A stretch of DNA of 64,000 bases from Dromiciops gliroides (lineage: Eukaryota; Chordata; Mammalia; Microbiotheria; Microbiotheriidae). The position numbers were made by a program, and so were the translations under genes. The notes under the pieces were generated by a model. That model did not search any database. It saw only the letters and a list, made by a program, of their open reading frames with translations, and was not told where the DNA came from. Shown here one piece after another: positions 22,844 to 34,880 of the stretch (positions are counted from its first letter, which is position 1; each line of letters begins with the position of its first letter). Where the stretch lies: the NCBI RefSeq assembly GCF_019393635.1, contig NC_057861.1, positions 544,568,711 through 544,632,710 on the forward strand, read 5' to 3'.

Positions 22844-23836
22844 ATGAGTAGGTTAAGAAAGCAGCAGACCATCGAAAACTTCTTTTGGGGAAAAGTAGAC
22901 CACAATACACCATCAGAAGAAAAACATAATAACAGGGTCAAAGCTCCAATATTCAAAGCTTCCAAGAAAAATATGAACTGGTCTCAGGCCATGGAAGCAC
23001 TCAAAAGGGACTTTGAAGAGAAAGTAGGAGAGATAGAAGGAAGATTTAGATAGATGGATGAAAGAATGGAAAGAGAAATGAGAGCAATGCAGGAAAGTCA
23101 TGAGAAAAAAGTCAACAGTTTGAAAAACCAAATGGGAAAAGAAATAGAAAAGCTCTCTCAAGAAAATAATTGCCTAAGAATTAGGATTGAACAAATGGAA
23201 TCTAGTGACCTTATGAGAAATCAAGACACAGTAAAGCAAATCCAAATGAATAAAAAAATAGAGGGCAATATGAAATATCTCCTTGGAAAAACAGCTCACC
23301 TAGAAAACAGATCCAGGAGAGATAATTTGAAAATCATTAGACTACCTGAAAACCATGACCAAAATAAGAGCTTAGAAACCATCCTCCAAGAGATTGTCAG
23401 GGAAAATTGCCCTGACATTCTATTAGCAGAAGGCAAAATAGAAATTTAAATAATCCACTGATCACCTCCTGAAAGAGATCCCAATAGGAAAACCTCCAGG
23501 AATATCATAGCCAAATTCCAGAGCTCTCAGGTCAAGGAGAAAATAATGCAAGCTGCCAAAAAGAAAGAATTCAAGTACTGTGGAGCCCCAGTCAGGATAG
23601 CACAAGATCTAGCAGCTTCTACATTAAAGGACCAGAGGGCATGGAATATGATACTCCAGAGGGCAAAGGAACTGAGACTACAGCCAAGAATCATGTACCC
23701 AGCAAAACTGTGTATACTCTTTCAGAGGATAAAATGGGACTTCAATGAAAAAGATGACTTTCAGGCACTTGTGATAAAAAGACCTGAACTGAATAGAAAA
23801 TTTGACTTTCAAATGCAAGACCCTGGAGAAGCATAA
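22844..23836 (+). pseudogene. ORF1 of HAL1-B, full length with three stops
   Basis: One frame runs from ATG (M-S-R-L-R-K-Q-Q) to codon 330 and TAA, broken only by TAG at 23051-23053, TAA at 23447-23449 and TGA at 23459-23461. It shows no frameshift. Domain order: N-terminal 'NMNWSQAMEALKRDFEEKVG', coiled coil 'EMRAMQESHEKKVNSLKNQM', an RRM-like core with 'LENRSRRDNLKIIRLPENHD', and a basic C-terminal domain with 'AAKKKEFKYCGAPVRIAQDL'. Family role: L1 RNA-binding trimer. Of the ORF1 copies here it is the least damaged by indels, and it contains one SGQM-type position rather than the 63-bp array of L1-A. Confidence 0.87.
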
Positions 23837-24017
23837 AAAGGTAAACAGCAAAAAGAAATCATGAGGGATATTAAAAGATTAAACTATTTACATTCCCACA
23901 TGGGAAGATAATACTTCTAAATCATAAGAACTTTTTTAGTAAGGAATACACAGAGGACATAGATCTGAACTGAATATGAAGGGATAATATGTGTAAAGCA
24001 TTTATTTTTTGCTTATC

Positions 24018-24135
24018 CTTGTTTTTTGTGGGACAAACAGGGTAGGGTGGCTTATGTCTGGGGCCAGATTTGGGCTCGGACCCTCCTGGGTCCAGGGCTG
24101 GTGCTTTGTCCACTGTACCATCTAACTAACCCACG
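24018..24135 (-). repeat. SINE segment inside HAL1-B
   Basis: Reverse SINE body 'ggccagatttgggctcggac', 'ggtccagggctggtgctttg', 'ccactgtaccatctaac'. It occupies the same junction as the SINE in the nested HAL1-like element. Confidence 0.78.
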
Positions 24136-25385
24136 ATGACATCTTTAAAATAGGGTTGAGGGGTAGGAGGAATAGACTGTGGGAGGGGGAAGGGGAGAGG
24201 TAGTTCACATGAAGAAAGCAATAACAAATCTTATGAGGGAAGGGGAAGAGGGGAAAAGAGTGGGGGAGTGAGTGAACCTTACTATCATCAGAATTGGTTC
24301 AAAGAGGGAATAACATACATACTCAAGTGGGTATAGTAATATATTTTTTCCCTGGGGGAAAATGGGAGGGGAGGAATATAAGGGGCGAGGGGAGAAGAGG
24401 GGAAGGAGGGAAGGGCAGATTTGGGGAGAGATCAGTAAAAAGCAAAACACTTTTGAGGAAGGTGAAAATGTTCTGCGTTACTGCACAAGTATGACATGTT
24501 GAATTCCTTGATTTCATAGGGAGGGTTGAGGAGGGAGGAAGAAAAATTTAGAATACAGAATTAGCTCAAAGACCTTAATCTCATTAGATTGGGCTCAAGG
24601 AGGGAATAACATTCACACCCAATTGGGAGAAGTAACCTATTTAACCCTACAGTAAAGTAGGAGGAGAAGAGGATACGGAGGGAAGGGTGAAAGAAGAGAG
24701 GGCAGAGCAGGGGAGGGGACAGTCAGAAATAAAACACTTTTGAGGAAGAATAGGTTAAAAGAAGATAGAAAATAGAGTAAATATTATGGAAAGGGAATAG
24801 GATGGAGGGAAATAGTTATGATGATTGACTATAATGGCAAAATGTATGGTACCTACTTTGCTGGGCTATTGTGAAGAAAATTCTTTAAGTTCAAGGTACT
24901 ATATAAAAGGATGCTATCAGAAAAGCCTGGAAAGACCTACAGGACTGAAGCAGAGTGAAATGTACTGTATACAAAATAACAGCAATAATGTAAGATGATC
25001 TGCTGGGAAGCATGTGGTTGGTTCTTTTCAGCAAGGCAGTGATCCAATATAACCCTCAAGGACTAATGAAATTTGTAATCCATCTGCAGAGAAAGAACTG
25101 ATGATACCTGAAAACAGATTGAAACACGTTTTTTTTTTCTTTGACAATTCCTTAATCTGAAGTTTTGTTTTTTAACTGTTTTCTCTCAAAACCTAGCTAA
25201 TGTGGAGATGTCTTCCATGACTACTCATGTATAACTTATATTGAACTGCTTGAGTTCTTGCGGGTGGGGGGGTGGGGGGGAAGAGAGGTAGGAAGAGAAG
25301 TTGGAACACAACGTTTTAAAAAATTGATGTCGAAATCTGTTTTTCCATATATTTTGGAAAATAAAATTCTAAATAGAAAAAAAAG

Positions 25386-25842
25386 AGAAGATACCAGAGG
25401 CAACCAAGCAGAAGGTATTTTCCCCAGTTTCCTTTACTGCTGGTCAGTACCTTGTCATATCCCATGATATACCATGAACATATCCTATAATGGACATATC
25501 CTATAATGGACTCCCTACTAGCCAAATTTCTATTCTTGTCTTCAGGTATAAATACTATTCTCATTACCACAGACAGAATCATAGGGTTCCATACAATGGG
25601 ACATTAGAAATAATAAACTTCAACCCATTAATTTTTTTGACATATGATTGAGTATAGATTATACTAAGATATTTGATCTGAATTTTATTCCTATTTTTTA
25701 TCCAATTCATAATTTCACATTCAGAAAACCTAGAATCTCAACTTAAGAAAGTCAACAGTTATGGGCAGGGGTTGGAACATAAGAATGACTTGAATAAAAA
25801 AATAAATTAAGGGAAACAATATCCCCCACCCTCATTCCTAAC
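25386..25842. other. Intronic sequence 5' to the exon 2 donor
   Basis: No repeat recognised except a 16-bp tandem doublet, 'catatcctataatgga' twice near 25480-25512. The last bases adjoin the ABCA exon 2 donor (minus strand). Confidence 0.4.
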
Positions 25843-26104
25843 CTTTAATATTAATGCCTAAAGCTTCACATGCATCTTCAATAATAGTCTTCACTGCCTC
25901 ACTGCTTGAAGGCACATATACAACCTCCCATGTATAGTTGTCAAAGAAACTTTCAAAAAAACTGGGCAGTTTGTTGATGGGAAGGAAAGTATAATTAAAA
26001 GATCTAACAGCATGGTCAGAGACAAGATGGCGAAAAAACAAAAGTAGTAAAGGAAACATCAATGTCACGATGAATTCTGAGATCACAACAAATCGCTGCC
26101 ACTT
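25843..26104 (-). CDS. ABCA3-like transporter gene B, coding exon 2
   Basis: This 262-nt exon on the minus strand is preceded by 'ttttctttcag' and followed by 'gttagg', a GT donor of modest strength. It encodes 87 residues. It opens with KWQR, then the first transmembrane helix 'FVVISEFIVTLMFPLLLLFF', then the start of the large extracellular domain with two N-Y-T glycosylation sequons. It closes with 'YTWEVVYVPSSSEAVKTIIE' and 'EALGINIK'. The corresponding ABCA3 words are '[20 protein letters not shown]' and 'RALVINMRV', an extended match in order and spacing. Phase 0 in and phase 1 out fit exons 1 and 3. ABCA transporters move lipids across membranes; the substrate of this paralogue is unknown. 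Confidence 0.92.
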
Positions 26105-26469
26105 CTGAAAGAAAAAAAAAAAGTGTTAATCCAAGGAAGAACACATACATGAAGTATCTAATCAGTTCTTTCACATTAAATGTTCTTTTCATTCAACTTC
26201 ATTCCACAACTCCAAATTACTCTCCTTGCCTAAAAAGTGGCAATATTTTTACCTATAAAAAAATAAACTTTTCTTCTGCTCTCTATATTTCTACTCCAGA
26301 TATATGCTCCCAATGTTTTTAACTGCTTCCAGCCTGAAGTAACACACTAGCCAAATTTGGGAAATGATACGTCAACTACAAAAAAGAACATAAAAGATCT
26401 CTGGCTAAAGCAAAGTTTTCTTAGGTACTCATTTAACAATTCAACAAATGTTTATTAAGTTCCTATTAA

Positions 26470-26592
26470 AGACATGTTGTTTCTACCCTCCCAATATCCT
26501 TCAAACATGTTCCCTTCTTTCTACTCAAACAGCAATAATCCTAGTATAGGCCCTCATCACTACCCGCCTAGAATATTACAATAATCTTTTTT
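26470..26592 (+). mobile_element. Sense L2 ORF2 fragment
   Basis: The phrase 'ataggccctcatcactaccc' followed by 'cctagaatattacaataatc' corresponds to the conserved L2 segment that encodes (V)QALI..RLDYCN. Short and old. Confidence 0.5.
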
Positions 26593-26749
26593 AATCTTTA
26601 TTTTTATTCTGAAATTAACAAGCACCAAATGAATATTTCCACATATACTGCACAACTGGAAAGGAAATGGTGAATTTCCATTATGCATAATTTGTTTTTC
26701 TTTTAAAGAATATAATAAATACAACATTATTTTTCAAAGTTGAATTGCC

Positions 26750-27790
26750 TACTTCAAGCCTAGCTTCTGTTTGTTGATATTTTATTTTAAAATGTTTACT
26801 TTGCTATTCACTGGAGATCTTAGTCAATAATTTAAATTTCTATTCTGTCTCTCCCTGGTTTAAATAAAATTATCATATTCATATAACATAATAAATTTGT
26901 AGGGGGTCATCTTTTCCTTTATTTGTAATGGTTTATATAATATTAGAATCACTGTTCTTTGAATTTTTTATAGAATTTGGTTCCTTTGGGATTTCATTTA
27001 TGGATTGCTCATTTCTCTTTGTGAGATTGAACGATCAGTATTTCTTGATCTGTTAATCTAGGCATGTGATATATTTTATAAATATTCATCCATTTCATTT
27101 GTCACTTTTATTGACATGTAACTGGTCAAAATAATCTAAAATAATTTTCATTATTGTCTTATAATTTTGTTTCCATTTTTGATAGTAACGATTTGGCTTT
27201 CTTCTTTTATAAATTAAATTAGCTCAAGTTTTACTATTTTGCTTAGATTTTTCAAAAATAAAAAACCTAATTTTATTTATTGGTTTACTGTTAGCTTTTA
27301 TTTTATTTTTATTTTATCTTTCAATTTCAAGCTATTTGTCAATATTCATTTGTTAAACTGCCTATTGCTCATAAGATTTATTACTTTACCCACAAATTCT
27401 TCATGACCAAATCATTTAGCCTGAATTATTTATTCCAAGGTTCTTTAATGAATGTATTTTATTACATTGCAGTTAATAAAAAGTGTATTAAATATTGCTA
27501 TTTTAATCTATTTGAGAGGTTTTAGAAATAGCCAATCTAATAATTTTTCCAAGTGTGATATGCAGTGCTAAGGAATATGAATACTTCTTTCTTTCTATTC
27601 CCATTTAGTAATCATCAGAGACTCATCACATCTAACTTTGCTAAAATTCTATTCAGGTGTTCTAACTACTTTATTATTTATCTTTTTATTAGATTTGCCA
27701 AGGTCTAAAAGGAAGACACTTAAGGTTCTTAACTGATAGTTTGCTTTCTATCTAAAACTTGTTCGACTTTTCCATTATTACTTAGATACT
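26750..27790 (-). mobile_element. Very old antisense L1 ORF2
   Basis: The order of words follows the antisense L1 ORF2 at 31.9-32.7 kb: 'aatattcatccatttcattt', a 'tggtcaaaataatctaaaat' counterpart, 'tttttgatagtaacgatttggc', 'cctaattttatttattg', 'ccatttagtaatcatcagag'. It has many indels and no open frame. Confidence 0.6.
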
Positions 27791-27879
27791 ATGGCATTCA
27801 GTTAATATTTGTTAAGTGTTGAGACTTCACAGTCAATAGTATCTTTAAGAAAATTGTAGTTTTCCTATTTATTACTCTT

Positions 27880-28029
27880 TTTTTTTTTTTTTTGCGGGGC
27901 AATGGGGGTTTTAAGTGACTTGCCCAGGGTCACACAGCTAGTAAGTGTCAAGTGTCTGAGGCCAAATTTGAACTCAGGTACTCCTGAATCCAGGGCCGGT
28001 GCTTTAACCACTGTGCCATCTAGCTGCCA
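27880..28029 (-). mobile_element. SINE with perfect 15-bp TSD
   Basis: A reverse SINE with a T-run. TSD CTATTTATTACTCTT at 27865-27879 and 28030-28044. Confidence 0.95.
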
Positions 28030-28044
28030 CTATTTATTACTCTT

Positions 28045-28795
28045 AATAAAGCCTACCTTGACTGAGACCATGTTTGCTGTTGTTCCTTTTGGTTTTGTTA
28101 ATAAATTTCTTTTATAAATTTTATTGTTACATCACCAAAATTTCCTCCAATATCCTCCCTTGTCCCCTATTTCCAGAAGACTATCCTGTCTAACAAAGAT
28201 TTTTCTTAAAGTTAACAAAAGAAGACAGAAGAGAAAAATCAACAAAATCAATCCATGTGTTAAAAAAATAAATCTAGAAATATATGCAATATACCAGCCA
28301 TGGGCCTTGACCTCTACAATGGGAATACAGTGCAGATGTTTTCTCATATTAATTTTTTACTCTTTTGTGGTTACAGTTTATTTTTCCTTTTATATTGTAA
28401 CCACTGTTAATAGCATTTTCTTGGATCTTCATTCGGCATCAACTCATATAAATATTTCCTATCTTCTCTGTACTCTACAAATTCATCATTTCTTACAGAA
28501 TGGAGATGCTGTACTAGTAATATAATGATAACGATTATGATAGTGATAATAATAACATATTCCATTACATCAACTTATCATAATTTGTTTAGCCAAATTT
28601 CAAATGATGGACATCTACTTTTGGTCCAGTTCTTTGCTACTAGAAAAAAAAATGATGCTATTAACATTGATGTAGATTGAGAGTTTTCTTTGTATCACTG
28701 GTATCCTTAGGAGGTTACTTTAGTACTGAAATCTCTATGTTAAAAGCTATTGACATTTTAGCCACTTTGTTTTCATAATTCCAAATGCTTTCCAA
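28045..28795 (-). repeat. Probable old LINE-derived sequence
   Basis: The T-rich plus strand, including 'ttttattgttacatcaccaa' and 'ctctacaatgggaatacag', looks like a reverse-strand LINE 3' region, but I cannot assign a family. Both overlapping ORFs here lack any protein-family feature. Confidence 0.35.
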
Positions 28796-28800
28796 AATGA

Positions 28801-29049
28801 GTGTTATTGTTTCAGTTGTGTTTGACTCTTCATGACTCCCTTTGGGATTTTCTTGGTAAAAGCATAGTAATAGTTTACTATTTCCTTCTCCAGCTCATTT
28901 TACAGATGAAGACTCAGGCAAACAGGGTTAAGCTGACTTGCCCAGGATCACACAGCTAGTAAGTGTCTGAGGCAGGATTTGAATTCATGAAGATGAGTCT
29001 TTCTGATTCCAAGCCCAGTGCTATATATGCTGCACTACCTAGTTGCCCT
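28801..29049 (-). mobile_element. Long CORE-SINE with LINE-like tail (Mar1-like)
   Basis: Unlike the short SINEs, this reverse copy has a distal part 'tgtttgactcttcatgactc', 'gggattttcttggtaaa' and 'ccttctccagctcattttac'. That reads as an RTE/Bov-B-like tail, followed by the usual core and head. Mar1-type CORE-SINEs of marsupials are described with such tails. Family name given with moderate confidence. Confidence 0.75.
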
Positions 29050-29104
29050 TAAAATGGCTGTAACTGATTCGCAGATCTACCAACAATATACTTGCACGCT
29101 GATC

Positions 29105-30405
29105 TTTTTTAAAATTTAAATTTTTTATTTAGCATTTTATTTTCCTCTAATTACATGTAAAACAATTTTAACATCCATTTTTAAAAGTCTTTGTGTTCCC
29201 TTCCCTATGTCCCTTTGAAAAAGCAAGCAATTCAACATTACACATGTGTAGTCATGCAAAATATTTACACATCAGTCATGCTGTGAAAGAAAACAGACAA
29301 AAAAAATCAAGAAAAATAAAATTTAAAAAATTATGTTTCAATCTGTATTCAGACACCAGTTCTTTCTCTGGGGATGGATAGCAGTTTTCATCATAAGTCC
29401 TTCGAAGTTGTCCTAGATCATTGCATTGCTGAGAATAGCTAAGTCATTCACAGCTGATCATCTTACAATATTGCTGTTACTTTGTACACAGTATATTTCA
29501 CTTTGTATCAGCTCATGTCTTTCCAGGTGTTTCTGAAAACATCCTGCTCACCATTTCTTATAGCACAATATTATTCCCTCATAATCAATCACATACCACA
29601 ATTTCTTCAGCCATTCCCCAACTGATGGACATTGCCTCAATTTCCAATTCTTTGATGCCAGAAAAGAACTGCTATGAATATTTTCGTATATATCAGTCCT
29701 TTTCCTTTCTGTTTTCTCTATTTGGATATAGACCTAGTAGTGGTATTGCTAAGTCAGAGTATAGCCCTTTGGACATAGTTCCAAATCGCTCTCCAGAATG
29801 GTTGAACCAGTTTACAACTCCACTAAAAGTGCATTGATGTCTTATTTTTCCTCATATATCCTACAATATTTGTCATTTTCCTCTGCAATATTATCCAATC
29901 GAATAGGTATGTGGTACTATCTCAAAATCATTTTTGACTTGCATCCTTCCAATCAATAGTGAGTTAGAGCATTTTTATATGGCTAGAGATAGCTTTCTTG
30001 TTTCATCTGAAAACATAATTTTGATTGTTTATCAGTTAGGGAATGACTCTTATTTTAATAAATTTGACTCAGTTCTCTATGTTTGAGAAATGAGGCCTTT
30101 ATCAAACTTGCGTCAAAATTTTTTCACAGTTGCTATTGCTGTATTTCTCTCCAGCCTATTCCCCCCCAATCCATTTATTTTATTCTCTCTTTTAACCCTG
30201 TCCTTCCTCAAAAGTGTTTTGCTTCTGACTACCTCCTCCCACAACCTGCTCTACCTTCTATTGCCCCCACCCTTATTCCCTTCCCCTCCTACTTCCCTGC
30301 AGGATAAGGTTCACTCCCTCCCTCTCACCTCCCTCATTTTCCCCTTCACTATATAAGCTTATTTCTTGCTTCTTTTATGAGATGCATGTTGATCTTTCAA
30401 CACTG
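29105..30405 (-). mobile_element. Antisense HAL1-like 3' half
   Basis: On the minus strand this reads spacer (30.12-30.40 kb, pyrimidine-rich on plus), then directly the last few hundred bases of ORF2 (29.86-30.12 kb) and a 3'UTR down to about 29105. The bulk of ORF2 is missing between spacer and tail, as in the other HAL1-like elements. ORF1 and 5'UTR are absent. Confidence 0.65.
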
Positions 30406-30409
30406 ATCA

Positions 30410-30615
30410 TTCCTGTATTTGTCATCTTTGCCAAGTTTTAGGGGTTTCAGGTAAAACCACAGTGTTGCTTTCATTAGCATTTCTCAACATTAGTGATTTC
30501 AAACAATATTTTATTTTGCTGTTAATGGTTTACAATTCTTCTGAGAGCTGCTTGTTCATATACCCAATCTGTCACTCTCTCTTTTAATTGGATAGCTTAA
30601 CTCAAAGGTGTCAAA
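30410..30615 (-). mobile_element. Old antisense L1 ORF2 tail
   Basis: The words 'cattagcatttctcaacatt', 'gcttgttcatataccc' and 'gagagctgc' match the diverged antisense L1 C-terminal region seen at 54.70-54.79 kb. Confidence 0.5.
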
Positions 30616-30835
30616 CTCAAATAGAATCATCCTTGAGGGCTGCACACTGATTTAGAAAAGCACAAATTAGCATTATCTATGTTGTATAATGTTTTTATTT
30701 AGTTAAGAATTTCCCAATTTCATCTTAATCTGCTTCCCCTCAGTGAGGAATTTTGTAGCCTGCTTGCTGCCTTTAAGGAATGAGTTTGAAACCTTTAGTT
30801 TAATCAATTCATGTTTAATGTTATAGGAATTAATG

Positions 30836-31253
30836 GGGAGAGGTGGAGCCAATATGATGGAGGGAAAGCATTGAATGCTCATCACACAATTACTCCAAAA
30901 AACTTCAAAGAGCCATAAGACATCCCTTGGAGCAGCAGAACCCACGAAAAGATAGGCTGAGATTATTTTCCAGCGAAAGACAGCTTAGAAGTTGGGGGGT
31001 GGGGGGCCGAGCCAAGATGGTGGAGAGGAATCAGCAAGCTGCTTGAGGTCTCCTTCTGTTCCCTCAAAAAGAACATTAAATCAAGCCTCTGGATGGATTC
31101 TGAAACTACAGAACCTGCAAAGAGACAGAGAGAGACAGTCTTCCAACCAGAGATAATTTACAAGACTTCAGGAAAAGGTCGGTCTGACTCAGGCAAAAGG
31201 GAGGCCCAGTGCAGGGCAGCAGCCCAGCACCGAGGAGGTCGGGGCAAATCAGC
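30836..31253 (+). mobile_element. Two sense L1 5'UTR fragments in tandem
   Basis: 30836-30995 is a HAL1-type 5'UTR start ('gtggagccaatatgatggag', then 'attactccaaaaaac'). 30996-31253 is an L1-A-type 5'UTR start ('ccgagccaagatggtggaga' to 'ggggcaaatcagcag'). Both are sense and both break off abruptly; the second joins an antisense ORF2 at 31254. The ORF at 31093-31323 merely spans this join. Confidence 0.8.
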
Positions 31254-33190
31254 AGCCAATCTTATTGGGAAGGCCTCTAATTTATCTCCATTGCATAGAA
31301 TGCTTGTTGATGGTTTTATATAGATACTGTTTATTATTTTAAGGAAAGCTCCACCTATTCCTAAACTCTCTAGTGTTTTTATTAGGAATAGGTGCTGTAT
31401 TTTGTCAAAAGCTTTCTCTGTATCTATTGAGATAATATGATTTTGGTTGGTTTTCTTATTGATGTGGTTGATTATGTTAATAATTTTTCTAATGTTGAAA
31501 CATCCCTGCATTCCTGGTATAAATCCCACCTGGTCATAGTGTATTATCCTGGTGATCACTTGTTGTAATCTCCTTGCTAATATCTTATTTAAGATTTTAG
31601 CATCAATATTCATTAGGGAGATTGGTCTATAATTTTCTTTCTCTGTTTTTGCTTTGCCTGGTTTTGGTATCACCACCATATTTGTGTCATAAAATGAATT
31701 TGCTAGAACTCCTTCACCTATTTTTCCAAATGATTTGTATAATGTTGGAATTAATTGTTTTTTAATGTTTGGTAAATTTTACCTGTAAACCCATGTGGCC
31801 CTGGGGATTTTTTCTTAGGGAGTTCATTAATGGCTTGTTCAATTTCTTTTTCTAATATGGGTTTATTTAAGGATTTTATTTCCACTTCAGTTAACCTGGG
31901 CATTTTGTAGTTTTGTAAATATTCATCCATTTCATTTAGATTGTCAAATTTATTGGCATACAATTGGGCAAAATAATTCCTAATTATTGATTTAATTTCC
32001 ACTTCATTGGTGGTAACATCACCCTTTTCACTTTTGATACTGGTGATTTGGTTTTCTTCTTTCTTTTTTTTAATCAAATTAACCAATATTTTATCTATTT
32101 TATTGGTTTTTTCATAAAACCAGCTCTTAGTTTTATTGATTAATTCTATAGTTTTTTGCTTTCAATCTTATTAATTTCTCCTTTAATTTTCAGGACCTCT
32201 AGTTTAGTACCTAATTGGGGATTTCTAATTTGTTCTTTTTCTAGCTTTTTAAGTTGCATGCCCAATTCATTAATCTCCTCTTTCTCTTTTTTATTCATGC
32301 AAGCATTTAGAGCTATAAAATTCCCCCTAAGCACTGCTTTGGCTGCATCCCATAGATTTTGGTATATTGTCTCATTATTGTCATTCTCTTAGATATAGTT
32401 ATTGATTGTTTCTATGATTTGCTGTTTGGCCCATTCATTCTTTAGAATGATATTATTTAGTTTCCAACTGATTTTCAGTCTACTTTTCCCTGGCTCTTTC
32501 TTACATGTAATTTTTTATTGCATCATGATCTGAGAAGGATGCATTTACTATTTCTGCCTTTCTACATTTGACTATGATGTTTTTGTGCCCTAATACATGG
32601 TCAATTTTTGAAAATGTGCCATGTACTGCTGAGAAAAAGGTATATTCCTTTCTATCCCCATTCAATTTTATCCAGACATCTATCATGTCTAACTTTTCTA
32701 GTAATCTATGCACCTCTTTCACTTCTTTCTTATTTATTTTTTGGCTAGATTTATCTAATTCTGAGAGGGGGAGATTCAGATCCCCCACTAGTATAGTATT
32801 ACTGTCTAATTCCTCTTGTAACTCCTTTAACTTTTCCTCTAAGAATTTGGATGCTATACCACTTGGTGCATACATATTAAATATTGATATTACTTCATTA
32901 TCTATAGTACCTTTAAGCAAGATGTAATTTCCTTCCTTATCTCTTTTAATGAGATCTATTTTTTCCTGCACTTTGTCTGAGATAAGGATTGCTACCCCTG
33001 CTTTTTTTACTTTAGCTGAGGCATAATATATTCTGCTCCAGCCTTTTACCTTTACTCTGTGTGTATCCCTCTGCTTCAAATGTGTTTCTTGTAAACAGCA
33101 TATTGTAGGATTCTGGTTTTTAATCCACTCTGCAATTCGCTTCTGTTTTATAGCAGAGTTCATCCCATTCACATTTACAGTTATTACTGT
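31254..33190 (-). pseudogene. L1-C ORF2: intact endonuclease region, partial RT
   Basis: The frame 33172-32501 covers nearly the whole APE-type endonuclease: 'CCLQETHLKQRD', 'NMYAPSGIASKF', 'VGDLNLPLSE', 'TFSKIDHVLGHKN', 'NASFSDHDAIK'. Catalytic Glu, Asp, Asn and terminal Asp-His positions are all present. The linker (32334-32146), fingers (32086-31751) and start of the palm (31679-31254, with '[16 protein letters not shown]' and '[14 protein letters not shown]') follow in shifted frames. The FADD box is lost to the truncation. Confidence 0.87.
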
Positions 33191-33779
33191 CTATTCCCCT
33201 CCATTCTATTTACCCCCTTTGTACTCTTCCCCCCTTCTTTCACCCTATTCCTCCTCACCGATGTTTTACTTCTTACCCCTGCCTCCCCCAATCTGCCCTC
33301 CCTTTTTATCACCTCCCTCTCTTTTCTTTACCCTTTTCTCCCTTGCTTTTGTCCTCTGTTCTATCAGTCCCCCCCCTTTCCCTTCCCCTTTTGCTTCCCT
33401 AAAGAATGTGCTAAGTTTCTTTATCCCAATGAACATATATGTTATTCCCTCTTTGCATCAAATCTAATGAGAGTAGGGTTGAAACAATGTTCACCCCTCC
33501 TTTCTTTCCCTCTATTGTAATAGATTTTTTTCACCTCTTCATATGATATAATTCACCCCATTCCACCATAGACTCCCTTTTTAATCCCTTAGTATTTTTT
33601 TTGTATCATCACACCGAAGACAATTTATATTTATACCCTCTGTGTAAACTCCTTCTCTCTCCCCAAATACATTTACAGTTCTTAAGAGTTATGAGTTATA
33701 TCCTGTGTAGGGATATCAACAGTTTAACCTAATTGAGTAACCTTTTTTTTTCCCCTCTGTTTACCTTTTTAAACTTTTC

Positions 33780-34880
33780 TTGAGTCTTGTATGTTAAGAC
33801 TGAATTTTCTATTCAGTTCTGGTCTTTTCATCAGGAAACATTGAAAGTCCCCAATGTCATTGAATGTCCATCTTTTCCCCTGAAAGAGAATGATCAGTTT
33901 TGTCTAGTAGTTGATTCTGGGTTGCAGTCCAAGCTCCTTTGTCTTCTGGAATATCATGTTCCAAGTCTTGTGATCCTTTAATGTTGAAGCTGCCAGGTCC
34001 TGAACAATCCTGACTGTGGCTCCATGATATTTAAATTGCTTCTTTCTGGCTGCTTGGAGTATTTTCTCCTTCACCTGATAATTCTGGAATTTGGCTACAG
34101 TATTCCTTGGAGTTTTCCTTTTGGGGTCTCTTTCAGGAGGTGATCAGTGGATTCTTTCAATGATGATTTTATCCTCTGATTCTATGATATCAGGGCTGTT
34201 CTCCTTAATAATTTCCTGGAATATGGTGTCTAGATTCTTTTTCTGGTCATGGCTTTCAGGCAGTCCAATGATTCTCAAATTGTCTCTCCTCGATCTGTTT
34301 TCCAGATCAGTTGTCTTTCCAATGAGGTATTTCACATTTTCTTCTATTTTTTCATTCTTTTGATTCTGCTTGACTGATTCCTGGTATCTCATGGATTCCT
34401 TATCTTCCAACTGACCAATTTTAATTTTTAAGGCATTGTTTTCTTCAGTGAGATTATGTACCTTTTTTTCCATTTGGCCAAGTGAATTTTTTAAGGCACT
34501 GTTTTCTTCAATGAGATTATGCACCTTTTTTTCCATTTGGCCAAATGAATTTTTTAAGGCATTGTTTTCTTCAGTGAAATTATACTCTTTTTTTTCCCAT
34601 TTGGCCAGTCAATCTTTGTGCTTCCTTTTCCAAGGTGGTGATTCTTTTTTCATAGTTTTCTTGTTTTGCTTTCATTTCTCTTCCCATTTTTTCTTCTACC
34701 TCTCTCAATTGATTTTTGAAATCCTTTTTGAGCTCTTTCAGGAAGGCTTTTTGTTCTGGAGACCAATTCACCTTCCCTGGTGAGGCTTCACATGTAGGCA
34801 ATTTGAGGGTATTGTCCTCATCTGAGTTTGTGTTGGCTTCTTCCCTATTGATACAGAAGCTCTCATTGGAGAGGGCCCTT
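33780..34880 (-). pseudogene. L1-C ORF1, broken
   Basis: N-terminal 'NWSPEQKAFLKELKKDFKNQ', then a coiled coil with three 63-bp units (34421-34620; 'EENNALK', 'GQMEKKVHNL'), then the core 'LENRSRRDNLRIIGLPESHD' ending at the in-frame TGA at 34146-34144 after I-H. The C-terminal domain follows in the same region to about 33.78 kb. L1-A has four such units, so the coil length differs between copies. Confidence 0.86.

Larger units (their letters stand above)
22199..25385 (+). mobile_element. Second HAL1-like element (HAL1-B)
   Basis: This ORF2-less L1 derivative lies in ABCA gene B intron 2. Order: 5'UTR ('ggtggagccaagatggcaga' from 22203), ORF1 (22844-23836), an ORF1-distal segment, a reversed SINE segment (24018-24135), a purine-rich spacer (24140-24830) and an L1-like 3'UTR ending 'ggaaaataaaattctaaata' plus a short A run. 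No endonuclease or RT sequence is present. I could not find a convincing TSD. Layout and SINE junction match the nested element at 14574-17494. Confidence 0.85.
8981..25842 (-). other. Intron 2 of ABCA3-like gene B, filled with L1 and HAL1 insertions
   Basis: This 16.9-kb intron joins exons 2 and 3 in phase 1. It holds a 10.7-kb composite L1 and a 3.2-kb HAL1-like element, both opposite to the gene, plus SINE, MIR and L2 pieces. It is inferred from the compatible exon frames; no transcript evidence is available. Confidence 0.75.

Noticed and set aside
32501..33172. 223-codon ORF as a possible domesticated endonuclease gene
   Set aside because: The frame is open, but it sits in its normal place in an antisense L1 with ORF1 and 5'UTR beside it. 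Nothing suggests selection or host use.
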